A program made the translations under genes and the position numbers. Below, piece after piece: positions 17,799 through 26,291 of a stretch of DNA of 64,000 bases (position 1 is the stretch's first letter; the number at the start of each line of letters is the position of its first letter). Origin of the DNA: Streptomyces actinomycinicus (GTDB lineage Bacteria; Actinomycetota; Actinomycetes; Streptomycetales; Streptomycetaceae); contig NZ_JAERRK010000031.1 of assembly GCF_016741775.1 (NCBI RefSeq), forward strand, positions 1 to 64,000, read 5' to 3'. The notes beneath the pieces are model-generated. The model saw only the letters and a program-made list of their open reading frames with translations. It made no database searches and was not told the DNA's origin.

Positions 17799-18281
17799 CT
17801 ACGGCGCCACCGGGTCGCCGTCCCCCAGTTGCAGCCACCACACGTCGTCGTGATCGCGGCTGAGCCCGAGCGTCTGCCGCTGCCCGTCGCCGAAGCGCAG
17901 CTCGACGCTGGCCAGGTTCGGCACGGCGGGGTCCTGCACGACCGCCTGGACCGCGTCGCCCGCGTGCGCGCCGTAACGGGTGATCAGCTTCCGTGCGGCC
18001 GCGTCCCGTCCGGTGTACCAGGGAGCGCCCAGCTCGGACAGCTCGGCGGTGTCACCCGCCTCCAGACGCTGGACGTACACCTTGAGGAGCAGGTCGACCT
18101 GGCCGGCGACCTCCCCGGCCTCGGGATAGCGGGACTTCACGGGGCGCACGGTGACCTCGACCTCCGGAGTCCGGCTCAGCGCGTAGGGAGCGGGGACGCG
18201 CAGCAGCCACCAGACGAGCGCCGAGGCCGCCAGGACGAGCACCGCGACCACGGACAGGGCCGGAGCCGACGCCTTCTTCAT
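17799..18281 (-). CDS. Membrane-anchored or secreted hypothetical protein
   Basis: A 160-residue protein with an N-terminal signal/anchor (MKKASAPALSVVAVLVLAASALVWWLL) and a 125-residue exported domain of mixed alpha/beta character with three Trp near the end (DDVWWLQLGDG). There is no lipobox and no enzymatic motif. I start at ATG 18281 because the Lys-Lys plus hydrophobic stretch makes a standard signal; an in-frame ATG 11 codons earlier would put polar residues before it. The role is unknown. It is divergent from the namZ operon across an AT-richer gap of about 220 bp. Confidence 0.7.
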   Translation of the reverse strand: MKKASAPALSVVAVLVLAASALVWWLLRVPAPYALSRTPEVEVTVRPVKSRYPEAGEVAGQVDLLLKVYVQRLEAGDTAELSELGAPWYTGRDAAARKLITRYGAHAGDAVQAVVQDPAVPNLASVELRFGDGQRQTLGLSRDHDDVWWLQLGDGDPVAP

Positions 18282-18504
18282 GTACAGGAACCCCGATTTA
18301 CACGTACGCGACATTACACATGCTCGACAAAGTCCAGAGGATCTTCACAGGTGCGGGCCATCATGTCCATGCCCTGTGCTGGAGAGTCATGGCACACGCC
18401 GCGGCGCACCCCGTCGGCAGGTCATTGCTAAATTCCGCGACATGCCAGTAAATTTCGGGCAATCGCTTCGCTTCGAGATGTCACCGGCAGACGGGGCCCC
18501 ACGG

Positions 18505-19701
18505 ATGAGCACGGACGACCGCGTCGCGGTGACGACCGGTATCGCGCGGCTGCACGCGTCGCCCGGGCTCGCCGGGCCCGGCCGGCTCGGGCTGGTGACC
18601 AACCACACCGGCGTCCTCCCCGACCTGCGTCCGGCCGCGCCCGCGCTGCTGGAGGCCGGTGCGCGGCTGGTCGCCCTGTTCGGCCCGGAACACGGGCTGC
18701 ACGGCACCGGCCAGGCCGGTGAGAGCGAGGCCGCTCGGGCCGACCCCGCCACCGGCCTGCCGGTCCACGACACCTACCGGATCAGCGGCGAACGCCTCGA
18801 CAAACTGCTGATCGACAGCGGTGTCGACGCGCTGGTGTACGACCTCCAGGACATCGGGGCCAGGTTCTACACCTACGTGTGGACCATGTTCGACCTGATG
18901 GCCTCCGCGGCTCGCACCGGCGTACGGTTCGTGGTCGCCGACCGGCCCAATCCCCTCGGTGGGCTCGTCAGCGAGGGCCCGCTGCTCGACCCGGCGTGGG
19001 CCAGCTTCGTCGGGCGTGCCCCGATCCCCGTCCGGCACGGCCTCACCTGCGGTGAACTCGCCCGGCACCTCAACTCCACGGCCGTTCCCCACGTCGCGGA
19101 CACACCCGCCGAGTTGACGGTCGTCGAAGCCGTCGGCTGGCGGCGCGCGATGGACGCGCACGCCACCGGCCTGCCCTGGGTCGCGCCCTCGCCGAACATC
19201 CCGACACCGGCCACGGCCGCCGTCTACCCCGGCACCTGCCTGTTCGAGGGCACCGATCTGTCGGAGGGCCGTGGCACCACGCAGCCCTTCGAGATCGTCG
19301 GGGCCCCCTACATCGACGCGCGGTTCGTGCCCGCCCTCACCGAACTCGCCCTGCCCGGAGTGCACTTCCGTGATCTGCGGTACGTACCTACCTTCCACAA
19401 GCACGCCGGACGGCCGCTGCGCGGAGTCCAGCTCCACGTCACCGACCGCACGGCGTTCGCTCCCGTACGCACCGCCGTCGCGATGCTCGCCACGCTACGG
19501 CGCCTCTACCCGGACGACTTCGCCTGGCACACCGGTGACGGCGGAGCGGAGGGAACCGGCCACCGGCACTTCATCGACCTGCTGTGGGGCTCCGACCGGT
19601 TGCGGCGCACACTCGACGCGGGCGACGACCCGCTGCCGCTGTGCGCTCCCCCGGCGCCGCCCGGCCGGTGGGCCGGCGACGACGTGCTGCTCTACCGCTG
19701 A
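18505..19701 (+). CDS. namZ: Exo-beta-N-acetylmuramidase NamZ-like (DUF1343)
   Basis: A 398-residue protein of the DUF1343 family, whose characterised member NamZ removes terminal N-acetylmuramic acid from peptidoglycan fragments. Family signatures are LGLVTNHTG, ALFGPEHGLHG, VYDLQDIGARFYTYVWTM and FEGTDLSEGRGTTQPFE. There is no signal peptide here, unlike the exported Bacillus enzyme, so it probably acts on imported fragments in the cytoplasm. Downstream lie a GNAT and a sugar importer in the same direction with overlapping ends, suggesting a muropeptide or amino-sugar recovery operon. Starts at 18478 or 18442 are also possible; none has a strong ribosome site. Confidence 0.88.
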   Translation: MSTDDRVAVTTGIARLHASPGLAGPGRLGLVTNHTGVLPDLRPAAPALLEAGARLVALFGPEHGLHGTGQAGESEAARADPATGLPVHDTYRISGERLDKLLIDSGVDALVYDLQDIGARFYTYVWTMFDLMASAARTGVRFVVADRPNPLGGLVSEGPLLDPAWASFVGRAPIPVRHGLTCGELARHLNSTAVPHVADTPAELTVVEAVGWRRAMDAHATGLPWVAPSPNIPTPATAAVYPGTCLFEGTDLSEGRGTTQPFEIVGAPYIDARFVPALTELALPGVHFRDLRYVPTFHKHAGRPLRGVQLHVTDRTAFAPVRTAVAMLATLRRLYPDDFAWHTGDGGAEGTGHRHFIDLLWGSDRLRRTLDAGDDPLPLCAPPAPPGRWAGDDVLLYR

Positions 19702-19746
19702 GACCGCCGGGCCGCGTGGTCCGCGCATGGAAGGACGACCGCGTCG

Positions 19747-20730
19747 ATGACCGAGCGCACCACGACGACGTCCCGGGCAGCGGTGCGTGGCTTCCGCCCG
19801 GGCGACGGCCCGCAGCTGGTGGAGGCGTGGCGGCGGAGTGCACCGGCCGACCCGATCAGCGCGGACCGCTTCCGCTCCCTGGTGCTGCTCGACGCCAATT
19901 TCGATCCGGAGGGCCTGCGGGTCGCCGTCGACGCCGGCCGCGTCGTCGGCGCCGCCTACGCGGTGCGGCGGCTGACCCCGGTCACGGGCACCGACCTGGA
20001 ACCGGAGCAGGGCTGGCTCCCGTTCTTCTTCGTCGACCCGGCCGCCCGCGGGCGCGGTCTGGGGCGCCGGCTGCTGACCGACGCCCTCGACTGGCTGCAC
20101 GGCCACGGCCGCACCCGGGTGGACTTCTCCTCGTACACCCCGAACTACCTCCTTCCCGGCCTGGACGCCGCGGCCTACCCGGAGGCTGCCGCGCTCCTCG
20201 GTTCCCTGGGCTTCCGCACGCTGTACGAGGCGGCGGCGATGGACCGCGGCCTGGTCGGCTACCGCTTCCCGGACGACGTCGCGTGCCGGAGGGACGAACT
20301 GGCGGCGCAGGGTCACCGGTTCGGCACGCCGACCGACGACGACCTCGTGGACCTCGTCGCGCTCGCCGGGAACCACTTCACCCCGGACTGGGCGCGCGCG
20401 ATCCGGGAGTGTCTGACCGCGGGCACGCCGCTCGACCGTATCGTCGTCGCCCGGGCACCATCGGGCCGTCTGGTCGGCTGGGCGATGCACGGCGCGTACG
20501 AGTCGGCGGTCGAGCGGTTCGGCCCGTTCGGCGTGCTGGAGGAGATGCGCGGCACCGGGCTCGGGAAGGTCCTGCTGCACCTGGTCCTGGAGCGGATGAG
20601 GGCCCGCGGGGCGCACTCCGCGTGGTTCCTGTGGACCGGCGAGCGCTCTCCCGCGGGCCACCTGTACCGCAAGGCCGGTTTCAGCACGACCCGGGTGTTC
20701 CGCGTCCTGCGCCGGGAGGCCGCCCGGTGA
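19747..20730 (+). CDS. Tandem GNAT N-acetyltransferase
   Basis: A 327-residue protein with two GNAT folds. The first (residues about 10-165) has a clear acetyl-CoA loop, FFVDPAARGRGLGRRLL. The second (about 195-325) has GPFGVLEEMRGTGLGKVLLHLVLERM and ends LYRKAGFSTTRVFRVLRRE. GNATs acetylate amines; the substrate here is not evident. Placed between NamZ and an ABC importer, an amino sugar or cell-wall peptide amine is plausible. The ATG at 19747 follows GGAAGGA. The stop overlaps the GTG of the solute-binding protein gene (GTGA), so translation is coupled. Confidence 0.88.
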   Translation: MTERTTTTSRAAVRGFRPGDGPQLVEAWRRSAPADPISADRFRSLVLLDANFDPEGLRVAVDAGRVVGAAYAVRRLTPVTGTDLEPEQGWLPFFFVDPAARGRGLGRRLLTDALDWLHGHGRTRVDFSSYTPNYLLPGLDAAAYPEAAALLGSLGFRTLYEAAAMDRGLVGYRFPDDVACRRDELAAQGHRFGTPTDDDLVDLVALAGNHFTPDWARAIRECLTAGTPLDRIVVARAPSGRLVGWAMHGAYESAVERFGPFGVLEEMRGTGLGKVLLHLVLERMRARGAHSAWFLWTGERSPAGHLYRKAGFSTTRVFRVLRREAAR

Positions 20731-22079
20731 CGCCGGCCCGCCGCACGGTCCGCGACGGCCACCGCCACGAGGGGCCGCTGAGCCGCCGCCGCTTCACCCT
20801 CGCGCTGCCCTCCGCCCTGCTCGCCTCCGGGTGCGCCGCACCGCACCAGGGCACCGGGCGGCCCGGGGACCCGATCGTCCTCACCCTGCTCTCGCACTAC
20901 GCGAGCGGGGAACTCAAGGCCGCCCTGCAGGGCCCGGTGGACGAGTGGAACGCCGCCCACGACCGGGTGAAGGTGCGGACGAAGGCCGTGGAGTTCTCCG
21001 ACCTGCTCACCACCTTCATGGTCCGGCAGGCCGCCGGCCTGGGCGCCGACATCATCCACCCGTACTGCCTGTGGAACGGCCAGCTCGTCCGGGCCGGCGT
21101 CCTGCGGCCCGCTCCTCCCGAGCACGCCGAGGAGATCCGGCGCGGCTACAGCGAGGCCGCGGTGCGCGCCGCGTCGGTGGGCGGCACGGTGTACGGCTAT
21201 CCCACCGAGGTGCAGACGTACGCCCTCTACTACAACAAGCGGCTGCTGCGCGAGACGGGCTTCCCCGGACCTCCGCGGACCTGGCGGGAGCTGGAGGAGG
21301 CGGCGTACCGCACCAGCAAGCGGGACCGGTACGGCAACACGCTGGTCCAGGGGTTCGGGCTGTCGACCTACGACGACTCCACCACCGTCGGTCAGACACT
21401 GGCCCTGCTGAACGCCGCCGGCGGACGGTTCGTCTCCGCGGACGGCAGGAGCACCGCCATCGACTCGCCGGCCGGGCGGGCCGTGTTCGACCTGGAACGG
21501 CGTCTCGTCACCGCGGGTGCCAGCGCCCCAGGCGTCAACGTCTACCGGGCGTTCCCGTCCGGGCAGGTGGCCATGGTGGTGAGCGCCGGCTGGTGGACCG
21601 GGAGCCTGAAGTCCCTGATGGGCGGCGACTACCGCGAGGTCGGCGTCGCGCCCGTGCCCGTCCCCGAGACGGACGACGAGCCCGCCACCCTCTCCACCGG
21701 TTTCATGCTGGGGGTCGGCACGGCCAGCCGGCACCCGCGCGAGGCGTGGGAGTTCCTGCGCTGGCTCAACACCGAGAAGACGGGCGCCCGGGGCGCGAAG
21801 GCGACCCGGATGAGCCGCCTCCAGGTGTCGGTGGGCACCCTGACCGGCCGCGCCGACGACATGCGGACGCTGCTGGGCAGGGGCGGCGATCCCAACCTGC
21901 GTCCGTTCCTGGAGGCGCTGGCGTACGCCGTGCCGGAGCCGAACGTACCGGGCGCGCAGCAGGCCAAGTCGCTGCTGCGCAAGAACATCGAGGCCGTGTG
22001 GACCGGGCAGCGGTCGGTCGAGGAAGCCCTGCGCACCACCCGCCGCCAGGTCGACCAGGAGGTGTCGCGCTCATGGTGA
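20727..22079 (+). CDS. Sugar ABC transporter solute-binding lipoprotein (Tat-type)
   Basis: A 450-residue extracellular binding protein of the carbohydrate-importer type. The N-terminus has a twin-arginine motif (SRRRFTLAL) followed by a lipobox-like LLASGC, so it is probably exported folded and lipid-anchored. The binding-protein body includes YPTEVQTYALYYNKRLLRETGFPGPP and AWEFLRWLNTEKTG, usual for this family. The GTG at 20727 overlaps the GNAT stop, and the permease gene overlaps its own 3' end by 7 bp. The linked NamZ suggests a muramic-acid-containing or other amino-sugar ligand. Confidence 0.9.
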   Translation: MTPARRTVRDGHRHEGPLSRRRFTLALPSALLASGCAAPHQGTGRPGDPIVLTLLSHYASGELKAALQGPVDEWNAAHDRVKVRTKAVEFSDLLTTFMVRQAAGLGADIIHPYCLWNGQLVRAGVLRPAPPEHAEEIRRGYSEAAVRAASVGGTVYGYPTEVQTYALYYNKRLLRETGFPGPPRTWRELEEAAYRTSKRDRYGNTLVQGFGLSTYDDSTTVGQTLALLNAAGGRFVSADGRSTAIDSPAGRAVFDLERRLVTAGASAPGVNVYRAFPSGQVAMVVSAGWWTGSLKSLMGGDYREVGVAPVPVPETDDEPATLSTGFMLGVGTASRHPREAWEFLRWLNTEKTGARGAKATRMSRLQVSVGTLTGRADDMRTLLGRGGDPNLRPFLEALAYAVPEPNVPGAQQAKSLLRKNIEAVWTGQRSVEEALRTTRRQVDQEVSRSW

Positions 22080-23035
22080 ACGTGCTGGCGCCGGGGACGA
22101 CCGGACGGGCCCGCGCCCCGGAGACCGCCGGACGCCGCGCGGCCGACGCGCGCGGCAGGGCACGGCGCCGCCAGGCGGTCGTCGCCTACCTCTTCCTGGC
22201 GCCGGCACTGCTGTTCTTCGCGGTGTTCCTGGTGCTGCCGCTCGGCTTCGCCCTGCTGCTGTCGATGTCCCGCTGGGCCGGGTTCGACCTGGGCGGCATC
22301 GACCCGGTCGGCCTGGACAACTTCGCCCGCCTCTTCGCGGACGGATCGACGTTCCTGGCGCCGGTCCTCACCAACACGCTGCTGTTCGCCCTGGGCACCG
22401 TGGCCCTCGCGCTCGCCGGCTCGCTGCTGGTCGCCACCTGCATCGACAAACTGCGGTTCCAGGGGCTGTGGCGCACCCTGTACTTCCTGCCGATCGTCAC
22501 CACCGTCGTCGCCGTCGGCAACGTGTGGAAGTACATGTACGAGCCGGGCGGACTCGTCAACGGGGTCCTCAACGCCGCCGGTCTCGGTTCCGTGGCCTTC
22601 CTCCAGGATCCGGACACGGCGCTGCCCGCGGTCGTGGTCGTACAGGCCTGGGCCTCCGTCGGCTCCGCCGTCCTCATCCTGACCGCCGGGCTGAAGTCGG
22701 TCCCCGGGTCGTACTACGAGGCCGCCGCGCTCGACGGCGCCGGGCCCCTCACCGTCTTCGTCAGGATCACGCTGCCGTTGCTGCGGCCGTCCCTGCTGTT
22801 CGTGTGCATCACCCAGTTCCTCACCGGGCTCCAGTCGTTCGCGCTGATCGTCGTGATGACCAAGGGCGGCCCGGGGGACGCGACCGACGTGGCCGCGCTG
22901 GAGATGTACCGGCAGGCGTTCAGCTACGGCGACTGGGGCACGGCGAGCGCTGCCGCGTTCGTGCTGTTCGTGGTGGTCCTCGCGGTCACCCTCGTGCAGT
23001 TGTGGATCTTCCGTCGCAAGGGGGAGGACGCGTGA
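22073..23035 (+). CDS. Sugar ABC transporter permease, first subunit (MalF-like)
   Basis: A 320-residue permease with six membrane helices, the first being VVAYLFLAPALLFFAVFLVLPLGFALL. The ATPase-coupling EAA loop reads YYEAAALDGAGPLTVFVRITLPLLRPSL (about residues 215-245). It forms the membrane channel together with the next gene's product. The ATG at 22073 follows AGGAGG. There is no ATP-binding subunit in the cluster. In Streptomyces the multi-importer ATPase MsiK commonly supplies this function, which is inferred here. Confidence 0.92.
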   Translation: MVNVLAPGTTGRARAPETAGRRAADARGRARRRQAVVAYLFLAPALLFFAVFLVLPLGFALLLSMSRWAGFDLGGIDPVGLDNFARLFADGSTFLAPVLTNTLLFALGTVALALAGSLLVATCIDKLRFQGLWRTLYFLPIVTTVVAVGNVWKYMYEPGGLVNGVLNAAGLGSVAFLQDPDTALPAVVVVQAWASVGSAVLILTAGLKSVPGSYYEAAALDGAGPLTVFVRITLPLLRPSLLFVCITQFLTGLQSFALIVVMTKGGPGDATDVAALEMYRQAFSYGDWGTASAAAFVLFVVVLAVTLVQLWIFRRKGEDA

Positions 23036-23901
23036 GGCGCCGCCGGTTCCCGTGGGTCTCGTACCTGGTGGTCGTGGCCGGTGCCGTGCTCACGGTGGTG
23101 CCGTTCCTCGACATGGTGATGACGTCCTTCAAGGGGCCGGGCGAGGCCGGCAGGCTGCCCTACCGGTTCCTGCCCGAGGCCTTCGGCCTGGCCAACTACC
23201 GTGCGGCGATCGGCCAGCTGAACCTGCCGGTGCTCTTCCGCAACAGCCTCGTCGCCACCGCCCTGATCACCGGGTCGGTGCTGCTGACGTCGTCCCTCGC
23301 CGGCTACGCCCTCGCCAAACTCCGCTTCCGGGGGCGGGACTTCGTCTTCCGTCTCGTGCTGTCGACGATGATGTTCCCGCCGTTCCTGTTCTTCGTGCCG
23401 CACTTCCTGATCCTGGTGCACTGGCCGCTGGCCGGCGGCAACGACCTGTTCGGGCGCGGCGGCGCCGGACTGACCGTCAGCATCGTGGCCCTCACCATGC
23501 CGTTCCTCGTCAGCGGTTTCGGGATCTTCCTGATGCGCCAGTTCGTGGTCGCGATCCCCGACGAGGTCCTGGAGGCCGCCCGCATCGACGGGGCCGGCGA
23601 GTTCACCGTGTGGTGGCGGATCGTGGTGCCGCAGACCAAGCCGGTGCTGGTGACACTCGGGCTGCTCACCTTCGTCGACGCCTGGAACGAGTACATCTGG
23701 GCGCTGCTCGTCTCGACTGCCGACCCGGACGTGATGACCCTGCCCGTCGGCATCCAGCTCCTGCAGGACTACGTCGACCCGGCGCGCACCATGCCCGTCG
23801 TCATGGCCGGCCTCGTGCTGAGCATCCTGCCGGTGCTGGTCCTCTTCCTGCTGCTGCAGAAGCACTACGTCCGCGGGGTCATGCTCAGCGGCCTGAAGTG
23901 A
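23032..23901 (+). CDS. Sugar ABC transporter permease, second subunit (MalG-like)
   Basis: A 289-residue permease with six membrane helices. The EAA coupling loop is LEAARIDGAGEFTVWWRIVVPQTKPVL (about residues 180-208), and the C-terminal LLLQKHYVRGVMLSGLK is a typical MalG-type tail. The GTG at 23032 overlaps the stop of the first permease (GTGA). It is the last gene of the namZ operon, followed after 23 bases by the end of the convergent GH65 gene. The 12-bp palindrome CGCCCCGGGGCG (23905-23916) between them may be a minimal bidirectional terminator. Confidence 0.92.
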   Translation: MRRRRFPWVSYLVVVAGAVLTVVPFLDMVMTSFKGPGEAGRLPYRFLPEAFGLANYRAAIGQLNLPVLFRNSLVATALITGSVLLTSSLAGYALAKLRFRGRDFVFRLVLSTMMFPPFLFFVPHFLILVHWPLAGGNDLFGRGGAGLTVSIVALTMPFLVSGFGIFLMRQFVVAIPDEVLEAARIDGAGEFTVWWRIVVPQTKPVLVTLGLLTFVDAWNEYIWALLVSTADPDVMTLPVGIQLLQDYVDPARTMPVVMAGLVLSILPVLVLFLLLQKHYVRGVMLSGLK

Positions 23902-23924
23902 CGACGCCCCGGGGCGCCCTCGCG

Positions 23925-26291
23925 TCAGTCCGGCAGCACCAGCCGGGCCGTCTCCCCCGGCCGCACCGGCACCACACGGTCCCGCAGCCGCACGTCGATG
24001 GGCGGCTGGTCGGAGTCCGGTACGGCGATCTCCAGCAGGCCGCTGCGCAGGCGCAGGTGGACGCCCCAGTGGCCGTGGTAGCGCAGGGAGAAGCCGTAGG
24101 AGGAGAGTTCCGGCAGCGGGACCGGGTCGAAGCACAGGCCGCCGCCCCGGGCCTCCAGACCGGTCAGTCCGCGCTGGACGAGGTCGAGGGTGCCGGCCAT
24201 CGCGCCGAGGTGGATCCCCTCGCCGGTGGTGCCGCCCTGGAGGTCGGCGATGTCGCCGCGCAGCGCCTCCTGGACGAAGGCCCAGGCGTCCGCGCGGCGG
24301 GCGCGGGTCAGGATCCAGCCGTGGACCAGGCCGCTGAGGGTGGAGCCGTGGCTGGTGCGGTGGAGGTAGTGGTCCACGGTCGCGGACCAGGTGTGCTCGT
24401 CGAGCGGATGACCCAGCTGCTCGAACAGACGACGCAGTTCGTAGGGCGAGAAGAGGTAGCCGAGCATCAGTACGTCGGCCTGCTTGGACGCCTTGTACCG
24501 GTTGACGGTGTCGCCCTCGGCCTCCAGGATCCGGTCCAGGCGCCGGATGTCGTCGTACCGCTCGCGGTAGCCCTTCCAGTTCAGCTCGGCGAGGTCGCCG
24601 TAGCCGTCGAACTGGCTGATCACCCCGTCGTGGAAGGGGATGTGCAGCTTGCGGGAGACCTCCTCCCAGCGGGCGGGCTCGTCCTCCGCCAGGCCGGTGT
24701 GCTCGGTGAGTTCGCGGCGTCGCGGCTCGGGCAGACTGTCCATCAGTTCCAGGGTGCGGCTGAGCACCCAGGCGGCGGTGACGTTGGTGTACGCGTTGTC
24801 GTCCAGGCCCGGCAGGGCGGCGCCGGGGTAGGCGTCGTGGTACTCGTCGGGGCCGACCACGCCCCGGATGCGGTACCGGCCGAGGTGGTCGTCCCAGACC
24901 GCCGAGTCGGCCCAGAAGCGGGCGATCTGCAGGAGCATCTCGGCGCCCTCGCCGTGCCGGAACTCGGTGTCGCCGGTCGCCTCGCAGTACTCCCAGACGT
25001 TGTACGCCACGGCCGAGCCGACGTGGTGCTGGAGCCGGGTGTGATCAGGCAGCCAGCGGCCGGAGCGCGGGTTGAGGTGCAGCTGCTGGGTCTCCTCGCG
25101 GCCGTCGCTGCCGCTCTGCCAGGGGTAGAGCGCGCCGCGCCGGCCCATGCCGTGGGCGGCGTGGCAGGCGGCGTCCAGGCGGCGGTGGCGGTAGCGGAGC
25201 AGGGCGCGGGAGACCTCGGGCAGGTGCAGGTTGAGGTAGGGCAGGACGAACAGTTCGTCCCAGAAGACGTGGCCCCGGTAGGCCTCGCCGTGCAGTCCGC
25301 GGGCGGGGACGCCGACGTCCAGGTCGGCGGTGTGCGGCGAGAGGGTCTGCAGCACGTGGAAGAGGTGCAGGCGCAGGATGCTGCCCGCCTCGCCGGGCAC
25401 CTCGAGCGCGGTGCGCCGCCACAGCTGTTCCCAGGCAGCGTGGTGTGTCCGGAGCAGCTCGTCGAATCCGGGTGCGGCGCGGACCCGGTCGACTGCGGCG
25501 CGCAGCGGGTCGCTGATGGCCGGGTCGCGGGAGGTGTGCAGGGCGACGGTCTTGTCGACGGTGACGGTCCCGCCGGGCGGCAGGTGCAGGCGCAGGCGCT
25601 GTACGGCGCGGTGGGTCTCGTTGGCGTGCGTCAGCGTGCCCTCCGCGGTGAGCCGGGCGGCCAGGCCGAGGCTGAGGTCGGAGGTGCGGGTACGGCAGCG
25701 CAGCCACACCGTGCCGGGCGCGGCGGTGCCGGTGTGCACGTGGATGAGGTGCCTGCCGTCCAGGTCCCGGTAGCGGGCCACTCCCGAGTTGGTGACGGTG
25801 CCGTCGAGGGCGGCCTCCACCTCCAGGTCGACCGGGTGGTCCGGAGCGGTGAACTCGGTGCGCAGCGCGGCGAGGTGGGGGTCGTCCAGGTGGACGAGGC
25901 GCAGCTGCCGGACGAGGAGTGTGCCGTCGCCGAGTGGGTAGCGGGTACGGCGCTCCAGCAGTCCGGGGTCGAGGTGGAGGATCTGGTGGTGCTCGGTGAC
26001 GGCGGTGGTGTCCGGGGTGAGCCAGTCCCCGCCGGCGGTCCGGAAGCGCAGCGGCAGCCAGTTGGGCAGGTTGACGTTGTCCTCGTTCTCGACCCGGCGT
26101 CCGGCGACCTCGGAGGTGAGCCGGTTGTAGCCGCCGGCCGCGTAGGTGCCCGGGTAGTGGACGTCGTCGGCGGTGCACTCGGGCAGCGCCCCGCGTGTGG
26201 CGAAGTAGCCGTTGCCCAGGGTGCACAGGGACTCCCGCAGGCGTTCCTCGGCGGGCCGGTAGCCGTCGTACTCCCAGGTGGGTCCGGTCAC
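23925..26291 (-). CDS. Glycoside hydrolase family 65 phosphorylase
   Basis: A 788-residue enzyme, the usual length for GH65 (maltose, trehalose, kojibiose or nigerose phosphorylases). The general-acid Glu is in VVGPDEYHDAYPG (about residue 480). The phosphate-binding His-Gly-Ser-Thr is in RTSHGSTLSGLVHGW (about residue 645). The N-terminal beta-sandwich and the (alpha/alpha)6 barrel landmarks (FWDELFVLPYL, NWKGYRERYDDI) are present. It should cleave an alpha-glucoside with phosphate to give glucose 1-phosphate; specificity cannot be read from sequence. The GTG at 26291 overlaps the stop of the molybdenum-enzyme gene. There is no linked beta-phosphoglucomutase. Confidence 0.93.
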   Translation of the reverse strand: MTGPTWEYDGYRPAEERLRESLCTLGNGYFATRGALPECTADDVHYPGTYAAGGYNRLTSEVAGRRVENEDNVNLPNWLPLRFRTAGGDWLTPDTTAVTEHHQILHLDPGLLERRTRYPLGDGTLLVRQLRLVHLDDPHLAALRTEFTAPDHPVDLEVEAALDGTVTNSGVARYRDLDGRHLIHVHTGTAAPGTVWLRCRTRTSDLSLGLAARLTAEGTLTHANETHRAVQRLRLHLPPGGTVTVDKTVALHTSRDPAISDPLRAAVDRVRAAPGFDELLRTHHAAWEQLWRRTALEVPGEAGSILRLHLFHVLQTLSPHTADLDVGVPARGLHGEAYRGHVFWDELFVLPYLNLHLPEVSRALLRYRHRRLDAACHAAHGMGRRGALYPWQSGSDGREETQQLHLNPRSGRWLPDHTRLQHHVGSAVAYNVWEYCEATGDTEFRHGEGAEMLLQIARFWADSAVWDDHLGRYRIRGVVGPDEYHDAYPGAALPGLDDNAYTNVTAAWVLSRTLELMDSLPEPRRRELTEHTGLAEDEPARWEEVSRKLHIPFHDGVISQFDGYGDLAELNWKGYRERYDDIRRLDRILEAEGDTVNRYKASKQADVLMLGYLFSPYELRRLFEQLGHPLDEHTWSATVDHYLHRTSHGSTLSGLVHGWILTRARRADAWAFVQEALRGDIADLQGGTTGEGIHLGAMAGTLDLVQRGLTGLEARGGGLCFDPVPLPELSSYGFSLRYHGHWGVHLRLRSGLLEIAVPDSDQPPIDVRLRDRVVPVRPGETARLVLPD

